Assembly (NCBI GenBank): GCA_019636275.1
Contig: JAHBXY010000002.1
Span: 1 to 56,212 of the forward strand
Origin: Planctomycetota bacterium
Lineage (GTDB): Bacteria; Planctomycetota; J058
Direction of reading: 5' to 3'
Length of the DNA stretch: 56,212 bases
The number at the start of each line of letters is the position of its first letter. The first letter of the stretch is position 1. Below are positions 8,292-15,028 of this stretch, in pieces. The notes under the pieces are model-generated. The model was not told where the DNA came from and ran no database searches. It saw only the letters and a list, made by a program, of their open reading frames with translations. Both the position numbers and the translations under genes were made by a program.

Positions 8292-9758
8292 CTACGCCTC
8301 CTGGCGCTGAGCCGCGGAGCCGTCGTCGAGCTGGCATTCGACGACGGCCAGCGCCTCGTCGAGCAGAGCACGCACGGCCTCCGCCGAGCGACGGCCGTCG
8401 AGGAGCTTCGAGCGCGAGTCGAGGTAGCGGGAGAGGCCGGTCGTGCTCGCGGCCACGCGCAAGCTCTCGAACTCGTCACGGCCTGCCGATGCCTTCCAGC
8501 CGACCTGCAGGTTGATGAGCACCTGGTCCACGTTCGCGGCCCGGGCCCAGGTCTGGTGGGTGTGCCGGAAGGAGTGGACCGTGACCCGTGCCATGCGCAC
8601 CTCCCAGGCCGGCCGGACCTCGTCGGCGAGCCGCTGCACGCGCGCAACCAGCGCGCGACGCGCCTTGCGGGTGTCCACGCTCACGAGGTCGGGGTTGCCG
8701 TACTCAGGCACCCACGCCTCGCCGCTCTTGCGCAGGAGGGTCTGGTTGACGAGGTGGGCGAGCGGCAGGTCCCAGTCCAGGGAGGAGGGCCACAGCTCGC
8801 GCACGGTCGCCAGGCTGTAGGTCTCCTTCCACCAGCGGAGCAGGTTCCGCTTCTCGACCCGTCCCCCGCGCGGGCTGAGGACCAGCGGGCCCTCGGTCCG
8901 GTCCCCGAGGTAGGCCTCAAGGGCCGCGGCCGTCTTGTCGTCGAGCTTCCCCTGGCCGCGGAGCTTCTTGCCAGTGCCCGCCCCGTAGTCGATGCGGCGC
9001 TCGTCGCGCAGGTAGTGACGGACGTCGCGCTCGGCGAGCGCCTCCATGCGCGGCGCGGTCACCAGGAGCAGTTCGAACACGATCCGGAGCGGGTGCTTCC
9101 GGTGATGGAGCACGTCCAGCCAGTCCGAAGCCTGGAGCGCGCGGGCCATGCCGTCGGGCGCGTACGCGCGGTGGATGGCCTCGGCCTCGTACTGGATCGT
9201 CTTCCACACCGCGAGCGGGTCGCGCTCCAGGTACCGCCCGTTCTCGGCGAGCCACCCGCTGAACTGCTTGAGCGGGTCCTGGTAGCGGCGGCGAAGCGTC
9301 GCGTCGGGCTTGCCCAGCGCCTTGAGCTTCCCGTCGATCTTGCCCACGTTCGTAAGGTCGGCCGCGGTCCTCAGGGCGAGCGCCCCGAGCGCGCGCGTGA
9401 GGATGCGCTCCTTCTGCTTGAGCCAGCGCTCCTGCGGCGGCTTGTCCTGCCGGCGCTGGTCCTGGAACCACTCGGCGACGAGCGGGGCGAGCGGCTGGGT
9501 CCAGGAGTCGTAGGTCTTGATCCCGGCCTTCTTCTTCTCCAGCTCGTCGTCGAACTCCTGGGCCTTCTTGAGCGCATACTCGAGGATCTTCGTGTCGGTC
9601 GTCTTCTTGTCGCGCTTGCCGGTCAGCGGGTCCTTGCGCCGCCACCACAGGACGCCCGTGCGGGTGTCACGGTAGAGGCCGGTGCCTTCGAGGGACGTCT
9701 CGCGCCGGCCGGGGCGCCGGCGCTTCTTCGTGCAGGGAGTATCCTCTGGTTCAGCCAT
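8292..9758 (-). CDS. Tyrosine recombinase / phage-type integrase
   Basis: This 488-aa site-specific recombinase would catalyse integration and excision of the element. Catalytic features of the C-terminal domain are visible: an Arg in VTAPRMEAL (about R237), HSFRH (H395, R398), the downstream Trp in QVGWKAS where a His or Trp is expected, and the nucleophile in GLSRYLD (about Y445). The N-terminal region is basic and Lys-rich (KKRRRPGRR), with an arm-type DNA-binding segment and a SAM-like core-binding domain. ATG 9758 has AGGAGG seven bases upstream. It follows the HTH gene by 11 bases, an excisionase-integrase arrangement. No att repeats were found by eye. Confidence 0.9.
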   Translation of the reverse strand: MAEPEDTPCTKKRRRPGRRETSLEGTGLYRDTRTGVLWWRRKDPLTGKRDKKTTDTKILEYALKKAQEFDDELEKKKAGIKTYDSWTQPLAPLVAEWFQDQRRQDKPPQERWLKQKERILTRALGALALRTAADLTNVGKIDGKLKALGKPDATLRRRYQDPLKQFSGWLAENGRYLERDPLAVWKTIQYEAEAIHRAYAPDGMARALQASDWLDVLHHRKHPLRIVFELLLVTAPRMEALAERDVRHYLRDERRIDYGAGTGKKLRGQGKLDDKTAAALEAYLGDRTEGPLVLSPRGGRVEKRNLLRWWKETYSLATVRELWPSSLDWDLPLAHLVNQTLLRKSGEAWVPEYGNPDLVSVDTRKARRALVARVQRLADEVRPAWEVRMARVTVHSFRHTHQTWARAANVDQVLINLQVGWKASAGRDEFESLRVAASTTGLSRYLDSRSKLLDGRRSAEAVRALLDEALAVVECQLDDGSAAQRQEA

Positions 9759-9769
9759 GGGGCTGCCTC

Positions 9770-10105
9770 CTATACAGGTGCCTTGTGGTCAGGGCCGGTG
9801 GGGTGTTCGAGCACCCCGCCGGTCCGCCCAGACTCTCCCAAGGTCTCGGGAGAAGTTCCACGCGGACGCCGGCGAGGACGCGCTCGGAGCCAGGCCTCGA
9901 AGCGCCGTACTGGCACACGGATATGGCCTGTCCCGCGCGGGACGCGGATCACGACCGCGGTGAGGCCGCCGCTCGGGTCCGAGAGCATCCGGTAGAAGGT
10001 GCGCCGCGACAGCCCGAAGCGTCGGCACGCCTCGTCGATCGAGACGAAGACGTCGGGCTCGCTCGTGTCGCGCGGGCGGTCGGTCTCGTTCACGCCCGGG
10101 AGCAT
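9770..10105 (-). CDS. Small HTH protein, probable excisionase/AlpA-like
   Basis: This is a 111-aa protein with an N-terminal MerR/excisionase-type helix-turn-helix: VSIDEACRRFGLSRRTFYRML (about residues 20-40), followed by a wing-like stretch (VVIRVPRGTGHIRVPVRRFEAWL). Such proteins bend att DNA or regulate phage genes. Its C-terminal tail is low-complexity and its coding overlaps the hairpin leader ahead of integrase. It is probably cotranscribed with integrase. ATG 10105 has no strong ribosome site; GTG 10093 is an alternative. Confidence 0.75.
   Translation of the reverse strand: MLPGVNETDRPRDTSEPDVFVSIDEACRRFGLSRRTFYRMLSDPSGGLTAVVIRVPRGTGHIRVPVRRFEAWLRARPRRRPRGTSPETLGESGRTGGVLEHPTGPDHKAPV
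9785..9822 (-). promoter_or_regulatory. Hairpin leader before integrase
   Basis: In the minus-strand transcript a stem (CCGG, one C-A mismatch, GGGGTG; loop CTCGAA) is followed by the 12-mer GGCCCTGACCAC, then 26 bases later by the integrase ATG. The same 12-mer, also directly after a hairpin, precedes the ArdA gene at 14568-14609. This suggests a shared cis-regulatory leader. Confidence 0.45.
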
Positions 10106-10900
10106 CGACCGAACGAGAGACCGTTCAGGCGCGCGGGCTGACGGTCGTCACTTGCGCCGCCGAGGTGAAGGTCGGCAGGTTGGGCGCCGTCGGGTCCGTC
10201 GCGCTGGGCTTGGCGTCACGATCGCGCGCCAGCGCTCGGTCTCGGGTCTGGGTTCGGGACACGTAAGCCCTTGCGCCGGCGCGGCGGCGCCAGTCGTGCG
10301 TGAGACTGGCGCAAGCGGTGTGTCTAGCATCAGGCGGGCCGATCCCTTGCGGCCCGCCTACGGCGCGGCTAACACGAGCTTAGGTCATTTCACAGGTGAA
10401 CTCCGTGACTACCGAACTACTGCGCGAAAGGGGGAACAGCTTGGTGCAGATCGATGGTTCCCAGTTCGGATCACGGGTGCCTTAGCCCTAGACTCGAGCG
10501 TTTCCCCACCCTCCTCTCCTGGATCGATCGCCATCGACTCGCAGGCCTCCCAGGCCATCGCCTCGGGAGGCCGCGCTGCTTCCGGAGCAGTCACCCGAGC
10601 CGCGCGTGTCGCACGTCTCGGTACACCTACACGCAGAAGAAGGAAAGGAGGATCGACCCGTACATGGGCCGGACCTGAAGGCGAACCTCCAGGTCCGGGT
10701 CGCTGAGCGGCCGGGCAGGCCACCCTTGGCAGAGAAACCTGCACGACCAAACGCGGCGACTTCATCTCTAGCACTTCGCCCCGGCGAAGTGAAGGAAGCG
10801 GGGTCGTACGCGGACGGGTCGACACACGACCCATGAACGCGATCATTCACAGAACGACCTTCGACGAGGCCCGCCGCGGCGGGCCTCGGGAGCACGCGAC
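10106..10900 (+). other. Regulatory gap of the element (no convincing gene)
   Basis: About 800 bases lie between the leftward excisionase/integrase pair and the rightward early genes. The frames here are Arg/Pro/Ser-rich and unconvincing. The stretch 10360-10500 has lower GC than its surroundings and could carry divergent promoters. A 9-bp stem AGGCGGGCC (10332-10340, partner 10351-10359) resembles a terminator without a T-tract. A phage switch region or attP would be expected here, but no core repeat was found. Confidence 0.5.
10866..10887. promoter_or_regulatory. 22-bp perfect palindrome upstream of early genes
   Basis: The whole 22 bp (half-site GAGGCCCGCCG) is self-complementary. It ends 13 bases before the GTG start at 10901. 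It may be an operator for the early operon or a small cruciform or attenuator. Confidence 0.45.
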
Positions 10901-11647
10901 GTGACTCCCGAGCTGCCGCCCGAGCTCGTCGACGAGATCCGCCGCGCGTGCGCGGACGCCAAGGCGGCCGCGCACGGCGCCGGCTCCGCGCTGGCGCGCG
11001 CGCGCCAGCTCGTCGGCTGGCAGGGCTGGGAGGAGTGGCTCGAGCGGACGTGCGGCCTCTCGCCGAGCGACGCCCGCCTGCTCATCGAGAGCGCCGACGA
11101 GCCAGACGGGGATGGCGACGCGCCCGACGCCATCCGCCCGTTCCTGCGCGAGAAGGCGACCGTCGTCTGCGGCTGGTGCGAGCGTGAGCGCGCCACACAG
11201 GGGCGCCCGCCGAAGTACGTCAGCGGCCCCGAGCAGTCCCCGCGCGTCGTGCACGGGGTCTGCCCAGACTGCGAGCGCGCGTTCGAGGAGCGGCTCGCCC
11301 GCTACCGCGAGCCACCCCCGCCCGACCAGGACCTCCCGCCGATCAACGAGGAGGATGACCGGCCGGACCCACGGCGCACGTTCGCGTTCGTCTCCCACGC
11401 CGAGGACCTGGAGAAGGCCCGCGGCGCGCTCCAGAGCGCCTTCTTCTTCATCGACCAGGCCGACGACGCGGTCCGCGCGCTGGTGGGCCTCCAGAGCTGG
11501 GCGCTGAAGGCCGGCGTGCAGGAGTCCCTGGCCGAGCTGGCGGACGTGCTCGACCGCCTCACCCGCCTCGCCGCGGAGCTCGTGCTCGTGAGTCGGGGCG
11601 AGGACAACTGGAACACCGAGCCCTTCGAGCCGGGGCCCAGGCCGTGA
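10901..11647 (+). CDS. Phage-type hypothetical protein with Cys4 zinc knuckle
   Basis: This is 248 aa from GTG 10901, with GGGAG nine bases upstream. The N-terminal segment (ARARQLVGWQGWEEWLERTC, then LSPSDARLLIES) resembles phage or plasmid proteins of the DUF3102 type; this is a resemblance only. The middle holds CGWC and CPDC about 40 residues apart, a probable zinc-binding pair. The C-terminal third is helical (DLEKARGALQSAFFFIDQADDAVRALV). Its stop overlaps the start of the ParB-like gene (GTGA). The function is unknown. Confidence 0.75.
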   Translation: MTPELPPELVDEIRRACADAKAAAHGAGSALARARQLVGWQGWEEWLERTCGLSPSDARLLIESADEPDGDGDAPDAIRPFLREKATVVCGWCERERATQGRPPKYVSGPEQSPRVVHGVCPDCERAFEERLARYREPPPPDQDLPPINEEDDRPDPRRTFAFVSHAEDLEKARGALQSAFFFIDQADDAVRALVGLQSWALKAGVQESLAELADVLDRLTRLAAELVLVSRGEDNWNTEPFEPGPRP

Positions 11648-12858
11648 TCGTCGCCCGCCCGCCCTCGCGGCTGAAGGTCTACCGCGCCGTGCACTTCCTC
11701 TACGAGCTCTGCCACGAGTTCGGCGGCGGGGACTCCAACCCGATCTCGTTCGAGCGCTGGTACGGCGCGCACGTGCGCAAGAAGAGCCGCGACGCAGCCC
11801 GGCGCCAGTGGGAGCGGCTCAAGGTGATCTTCGACGCGATCCAGGCGCCGGTGCGCCGGGTGAAGGAAGGGCGGGACGTCTACCTCGTCCTGGAGCCAGG
11901 GGCCCGGGACTTCGCGATCGCCAAGCTGAACGGTCTCTCGAAGTACGTACACCGGAAGGGTGAGGTCACCATGATCGACGGCTCGCGGTTCGTCCTCGTC
12001 GACCTCGACGACATCGTGCCGCCCAAGGACCGGGAACCTGAACGCGACCGCGTCGAGGCGATGAAGGAGTCGATCCGGCTCTGCCCCATCGGCGTCATCA
12101 ACCCGCCGATCGGGGTCGGCGAGGTCGCCCCATTCCAGCTCGCGCTCGGGCTCGTCCGCTACACGGCGTGCAGGGAGCTGGGGCTCAAGAAGATGTGGCT
12201 GCACATCGTGAAGACCTGGGACCCCATCATCGCCATCGACGAGGAGTACGTCCGCAAGCACTACGGCGCCGCGGAGCTGGAGAACCTGAGACAAGAACGC
12301 GACCGGCGGATCGCCGCCCTCAAGGCGGCCGGGAAGAGTAACCGCCAGGTGGCCAAGGAGTTGAAGATCTGCAAGGACACCGTGGCCCGCCGTTCAGGTG
12401 GCGCAGGTGCGCCACCTGAACAGGCCGGCGAGGACGCCCAGCTCAAGGTCACGGGCTCCGACGGCAAGGTCTACCCCTCCGGCCGGCTGAAGAAGGCCAA
12501 GCTCGAGGAGCGGCGCGAGGAGGTGAAGAGGCTCCACGCGGCGGGGATGAAGAAGGAGGAGATCGCCGAGAAGGTCGGCGTGAGCGAGAGCACCGTGTAC
12601 GCCGACATCAAGTGGGTCCCCGGCCTTCGGCCCGACGCCCAATGGTTCGAGGTCAACGCGAGGACCGAGCCGCCCTACGTCTGCCTGGCCGCCCTCGAGA
12701 CCGGGCTGGCCCAGCTCACCGACGCCGCCCGCGCCGGGGCGGTCACGCTCAAGCAGGCGAAGCAGGTGGAGCACCTGTTCCTGGCGGTCGCAGAGCGGAT
12801 CAGGCGCCACGCCTTCGACTACCGGCCGCCGGCCACTTACCGAATGGAGGCGTCGTGA
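11644..12858 (+). CDS. ParB/Srx-domain protein with two HTH segments
   Basis: This is a 404-aa protein. The N-terminal 100 residues are unassigned. Residues about 118-190 show a ParB/sulfiredoxin-like core: VLVDLDDIVPP, then VINPPIGVG and ALGLVRYTACRELGLKKMW, equivalent to the ParB retrieval motif. Two resolvase-like HTH segments follow: KAAGKSNRQVAKELKICKDTV (about 224-245) and HAAGMKKEEIAEKVGVSESTV (about 299-320). The linker between them is encoded by a perfect 13-bp inverted repeat. It is likely a phage DNA-binding regulator or nuclease. It is coupled to both neighbours by GTGA overlaps. Confidence 0.75.
   Translation: MIVARPPSRLKVYRAVHFLYELCHEFGGGDSNPISFERWYGAHVRKKSRDAARRQWERLKVIFDAIQAPVRRVKEGRDVYLVLEPGARDFAIAKLNGLSKYVHRKGEVTMIDGSRFVLVDLDDIVPPKDREPERDRVEAMKESIRLCPIGVINPPIGVGEVAPFQLALGLVRYTACRELGLKKMWLHIVKTWDPIIAIDEEYVRKHYGAAELENLRQERDRRIAALKAAGKSNRQVAKELKICKDTVARRSGGAGAPPEQAGEDAQLKVTGSDGKVYPSGRLKKAKLEERREEVKRLHAAGMKKEEIAEKVGVSESTVYADIKWVPGLRPDAQWFEVNARTEPPYVCLAALETGLAQLTDAARAGAVTLKQAKQVEHLFLAVAERIRRHAFDYRPPATYRMEAS
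12392..12421. repeat. Perfect inverted repeat inside the ParB-like gene
   Basis: The arms GTTCAGGTGGCGC (12392-12404) and their exact complement (12409-12421) are separated by AGGT. The repeat lies in frame between the two HTH-coding segments. Candidate roles are a parS-like binding site for the protein itself or an mRNA hairpin. Confidence 0.6.
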
Positions 12859-13463
12859 GCGCGCGCCCGACGCTGCGGCCCTCGTTCAAGCGCGCCGTCG
12901 CCAACAGCGGTGGCGTCCTCCTGCAACGTGTCGTCCTCCAGTACGGCCTCTCGGACGCGGTGCAGGAGCGCCGGGCCGAGCCGCGCGACTTCCTCCTCGG
13001 CGCGCGGAACCTCGGCAAGGCGTTCGTCGCTCACGTGGGGCCGTGGCGCCCTCACGCCCTCCTGCTCGTGAACCGCGAGGTCGAGGCCGAGAGCTTCGAC
13101 GAGTCGTCGTCCGTGTTCCAGGCGATCCAGGAGGAGGCCAAGCGGCGCGGGCGCACGGAGGGCCGGACGGCGCGCGTGGGCGTCGAGTTCCTGCTCTGGC
13201 TCCCGCGGGTCCGCGCGTTCGCATTGTTCGAGTTCACGAAGTTCGCGACCCGCAACGCGGACACTGCGCGCGCGCGCTCCGGTGGTCTGGCGCTGTTCAC
13301 GACCGAGCCGATCGGCACGGGCGGGTGGTTCATCCCGGTGTGCCAGGACGCGCCGCCCGGTCGCTACCGAGTCCTGCCGGTGCGCCGGAACGCCGCCGCG
13401 GTCGCGGTGTTCACCGACCACCGACCCGAGGTGCCGGGCCCGACGCGACCGGGCGCTGCATGA
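12855..13463 (+). CDS. Hypothetical protein of the early operon
   Basis: This is 202 aa from GTG 12855, overlapping the ParB-like stop (GTGA). I do not recognise the family. It looks soluble and mixed alpha/beta, with VGVEFLLWLPRVRAFALFEF in the middle and TTEPIGTGGWFIPVCQDAPP near the end. It is the third gene of the coupled early operon and converges with the leftward gene at 13492, leaving a 28-base gap. Confidence 0.7.
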   Translation: MSARPTLRPSFKRAVANSGGVLLQRVVLQYGLSDAVQERRAEPRDFLLGARNLGKAFVAHVGPWRPHALLLVNREVEAESFDESSSVFQAIQEEAKRRGRTEGRTARVGVEFLLWLPRVRAFALFEFTKFATRNADTARARSGGLALFTTEPIGTGGWFIPVCQDAPPGRYRVLPVRRNAAAVAVFTDHRPEVPGPTRPGAA

Positions 13464-13491
13464 CTGCGTTCGTGCTCGAGGTCGCCCCCGA

Positions 13492-13959
13492 TCAGTCGGC
13501 CTCGGCTTCGTCTCCCTCCTCGACAAGCCGCACGATGTCCTCGCTCAGCCACTCGCTGATGCCCTGCGCCTTGGCGACCTCGATCGCAAGGTGGTCGACG
13601 CAGCTGCGCAGCGAAGGCGGGACGTGGGGCACCCGCTGGGCGTCCTGGAGCTGCTCCAGCGCGGTCCTCAAGAGGCCGTTGACACTGGCCGTGGCCCGCT
13701 GCTCCGCGGACCGGTCCTCGGGTGGGCGCTCTCCCACCCCGGAGACACCGGCGACGTACCCGCTCTGCTGCACGTCCAGGCCAGCGGCCAGGGCGCTCTC
13801 GCGCGCCTTCTCGTCGCTGGCGAGGGAGCGGCACGCGTCGCAGCGGTGGACGTAGAGGTCATCGGACACGAACCAACCGGGACACCCGCGCGCTCGTACA
13901 CACACGGCCGGGCCGGCCGGCGGGTCACCCGCCGGCTCTCGCGTATCGAGAGGGTCCAC
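13492..13959 (-). CDS. Hypothetical protein with CxxC motif
   Basis: This is a frame of 155 aa. The recognisable part begins near the motif FVSDDLYVHRCDACRSL, in which His and CxxC could bind metal. The rest is helical and acidic at the C-terminus (SEDIVRLVEEGDEAEAD). The first 18 codons coincide with two hairpins and may be leader, with a GTG near residue 19 as the alternative start. It follows the ArdA gene by three bases, so it is probably cotranscribed with it. The function is unknown. Confidence 0.65.
   Translation of the reverse strand: MDPLDTREPAGDPPAGPAVCVRARGCPGWFVSDDLYVHRCDACRSLASDEKARESALAAGLDVQQSGYVAGVSGVGERPPEDRSAEQRATASVNGLLRTALEQLQDAQRVPHVPPSLRSCVDHLAIEVAKAQGISEWLSEDIVRLVEEGDEAEAD
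13916..13952 (-). promoter_or_regulatory. Double hairpin at the start of the CxxC gene
   Basis: Two adjacent inverted repeats occur: GCCGGCGGGT with its complement around one base (13916-13936), and CTCTCG/CGAGAG around a 5-base loop (13936-13952). They cover the annotated N-terminal codons of the leftward gene and could form a leader structure controlling it. Confidence 0.4.
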
Positions 13960-13962
13960 CGG

Positions 13963-14547
13963 TCACCGCCGGAACACGTGAACGGCGCCGCCCACGTCCA
14001 GGGTCTCGACGTCGCCACTCAGCTCGAGGTCGCGCGCGTAGCGCTCCCAGTCCACGTAGGGCCAGAGCTGCTCGGTCCCGAGCCCGGCGTCCTCGGCCCA
14101 CGACTCGGCCCACTCCGCGAGGTTGTCCCACCGCCCGGCGTAGTGCTCGCGCAGTCCCTCGCGGGCGCGCTCGACGTCTTCGTCGACACGCGCCAAGTAG
14201 GCGAGCACAGGGCGGTCCTCGAACTCGTCGACGAGGGCGGCGATCGCGCACAGGCGCGGGAGGTCGTAGGCCTCGCCCACGTCCCCCAGCCCCTCGTGGT
14301 CGTGGACTGCCAGCTCCTCGCCGCCGCACCGGAACGGCGCGGCGAAGGCCCGGCACTCGGGGCACTCGCGCTCGTACTCGCCGCAGGTTTCGCAGCCCTT
14401 GGCGAAGAAGGCCATGACCTCGTGATGGAGGTCGTCGGGGTCGGTCCCCACGTCGAACCAGCGGCCGTGGAGCGAGCCGCCGTTGTAGCAGGCCAGGCAG
14501 GCGACCCAGATCTTCGGATCGACAGTGCTATCGTCGGAGTCAGCCAT
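13963..14547 (-). CDS. ardA: Antirestriction protein ArdA, with extra Cys4 insertion
   Basis: This 194-aa protein is expected to be an acidic DNA mimic that blocks type I restriction-modification enzymes. The ArdA signatures are clear: WVACLACYNGGSLHGRWFD at the N-terminus, ELAVHDHEGLGDV in the middle, REHYAGRWDNLAEWAE, and the C-terminal DLELSGDVETLDVGGAVHVF. Acidic residues dominate, as expected. Unusual here is an insertion of about 25 residues with CETC and CPEC (about residues 52-66), plus further cysteines at CLAC and CGG. ATG 14547 has GAAGGAGGC upstream. The leader hairpin resembles that of integrase. Confidence 0.85.
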   Translation of the reverse strand: MADSDDSTVDPKIWVACLACYNGGSLHGRWFDVGTDPDDLHHEVMAFFAKGCETCGEYERECPECRAFAAPFRCGGEELAVHDHEGLGDVGEAYDLPRLCAIAALVDEFEDRPVLAYLARVDEDVERAREGLREHYAGRWDNLAEWAESWAEDAGLGTEQLWPYVDWERYARDLELSGDVETLDVGGAVHVFRR

Positions 14548-14567
14548 AGCGCCTCCTTCAAGGCGTG

Positions 14568-14609
14568 GTGGTCAGGGCCTCGGGGGAGGTACCAACTCCC
14601 CCAAGGCCC
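14568..14609 (-). promoter_or_regulatory. Hairpin leader before ardA
   Basis: The minus-strand RNA forms a 14-bp stem with one T-G wobble (GGGCCT, wobble, GGGGGAG) around a 7-base loop. It is followed at once by GGCCCTGACCAC, a ribosome site and the ardA ATG. The order is the same as in the integrase leader at 9785-9822. Confidence 0.5.
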
Positions 14610-15028
14610 GTCTCCTCTACCCGCAGAAGCTCCTCCTGCGAGGCGTGAGAGGCTGCACGGGCACGCGCATCCGTCAACGGCGCCCCTGCTCGGACGCCAC
14701 CCGAGCGGCGCCGTAACGACCCGCAAGGGCTGTCGATCGATCCAGTCGGCGGTACTCCGCGTCGTTCCCTCCCGGAACGAACCGTCGCCGGCGTGCGGGT
14801 CGGCCGATGGGGACACGAGAGTCGCGAGAACACGCTCCCGTGGGGACTTGTTTGGCCCGGCCGTTGCGCGCGCGCGCGCGCGCGCGCGCTGTTGCGACCC
14901 GGCATGAGGGTCGCAAGCTGAGTGTGCAGCGAGGCGCTCGTATGATCGACGCCCGGATCCTTGACAGCCCGCGAGACCAGGCCACATTGCCGCGGGGCGT
15001 CCTCTCACGCGCGCCGAGGGGGTAGGTC
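14610..15028. other. Divergent intergenic region with (GC)12 tract and stem-loop
   Basis: The region lies between leftward ardA and the rightward histidine kinase. It holds an uninterrupted 24-base alternating GC tract (14866-14889), a candidate Z-DNA former. A 9-bp stem TTGCGACCC/GGGTCGCAA with a 7-base loop follows at 14892-14916. Promoters for both directions should be here, but none is clear. No gene is supported. Confidence 0.6.

Noticed and set aside
10409..10846. 145-codon minus-strand open frame in the regulatory gap
   Set aside because: Pro/Arg/Ala-rich with no domain-like pattern and no ribosome site; treated as non-coding.
13722..14417. Arg-rich plus-strand open frame opposite ardA
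   Set aside because: It is a pure Arg/Pro/Gly/Thr shadow of the ardA and CxxC genes.
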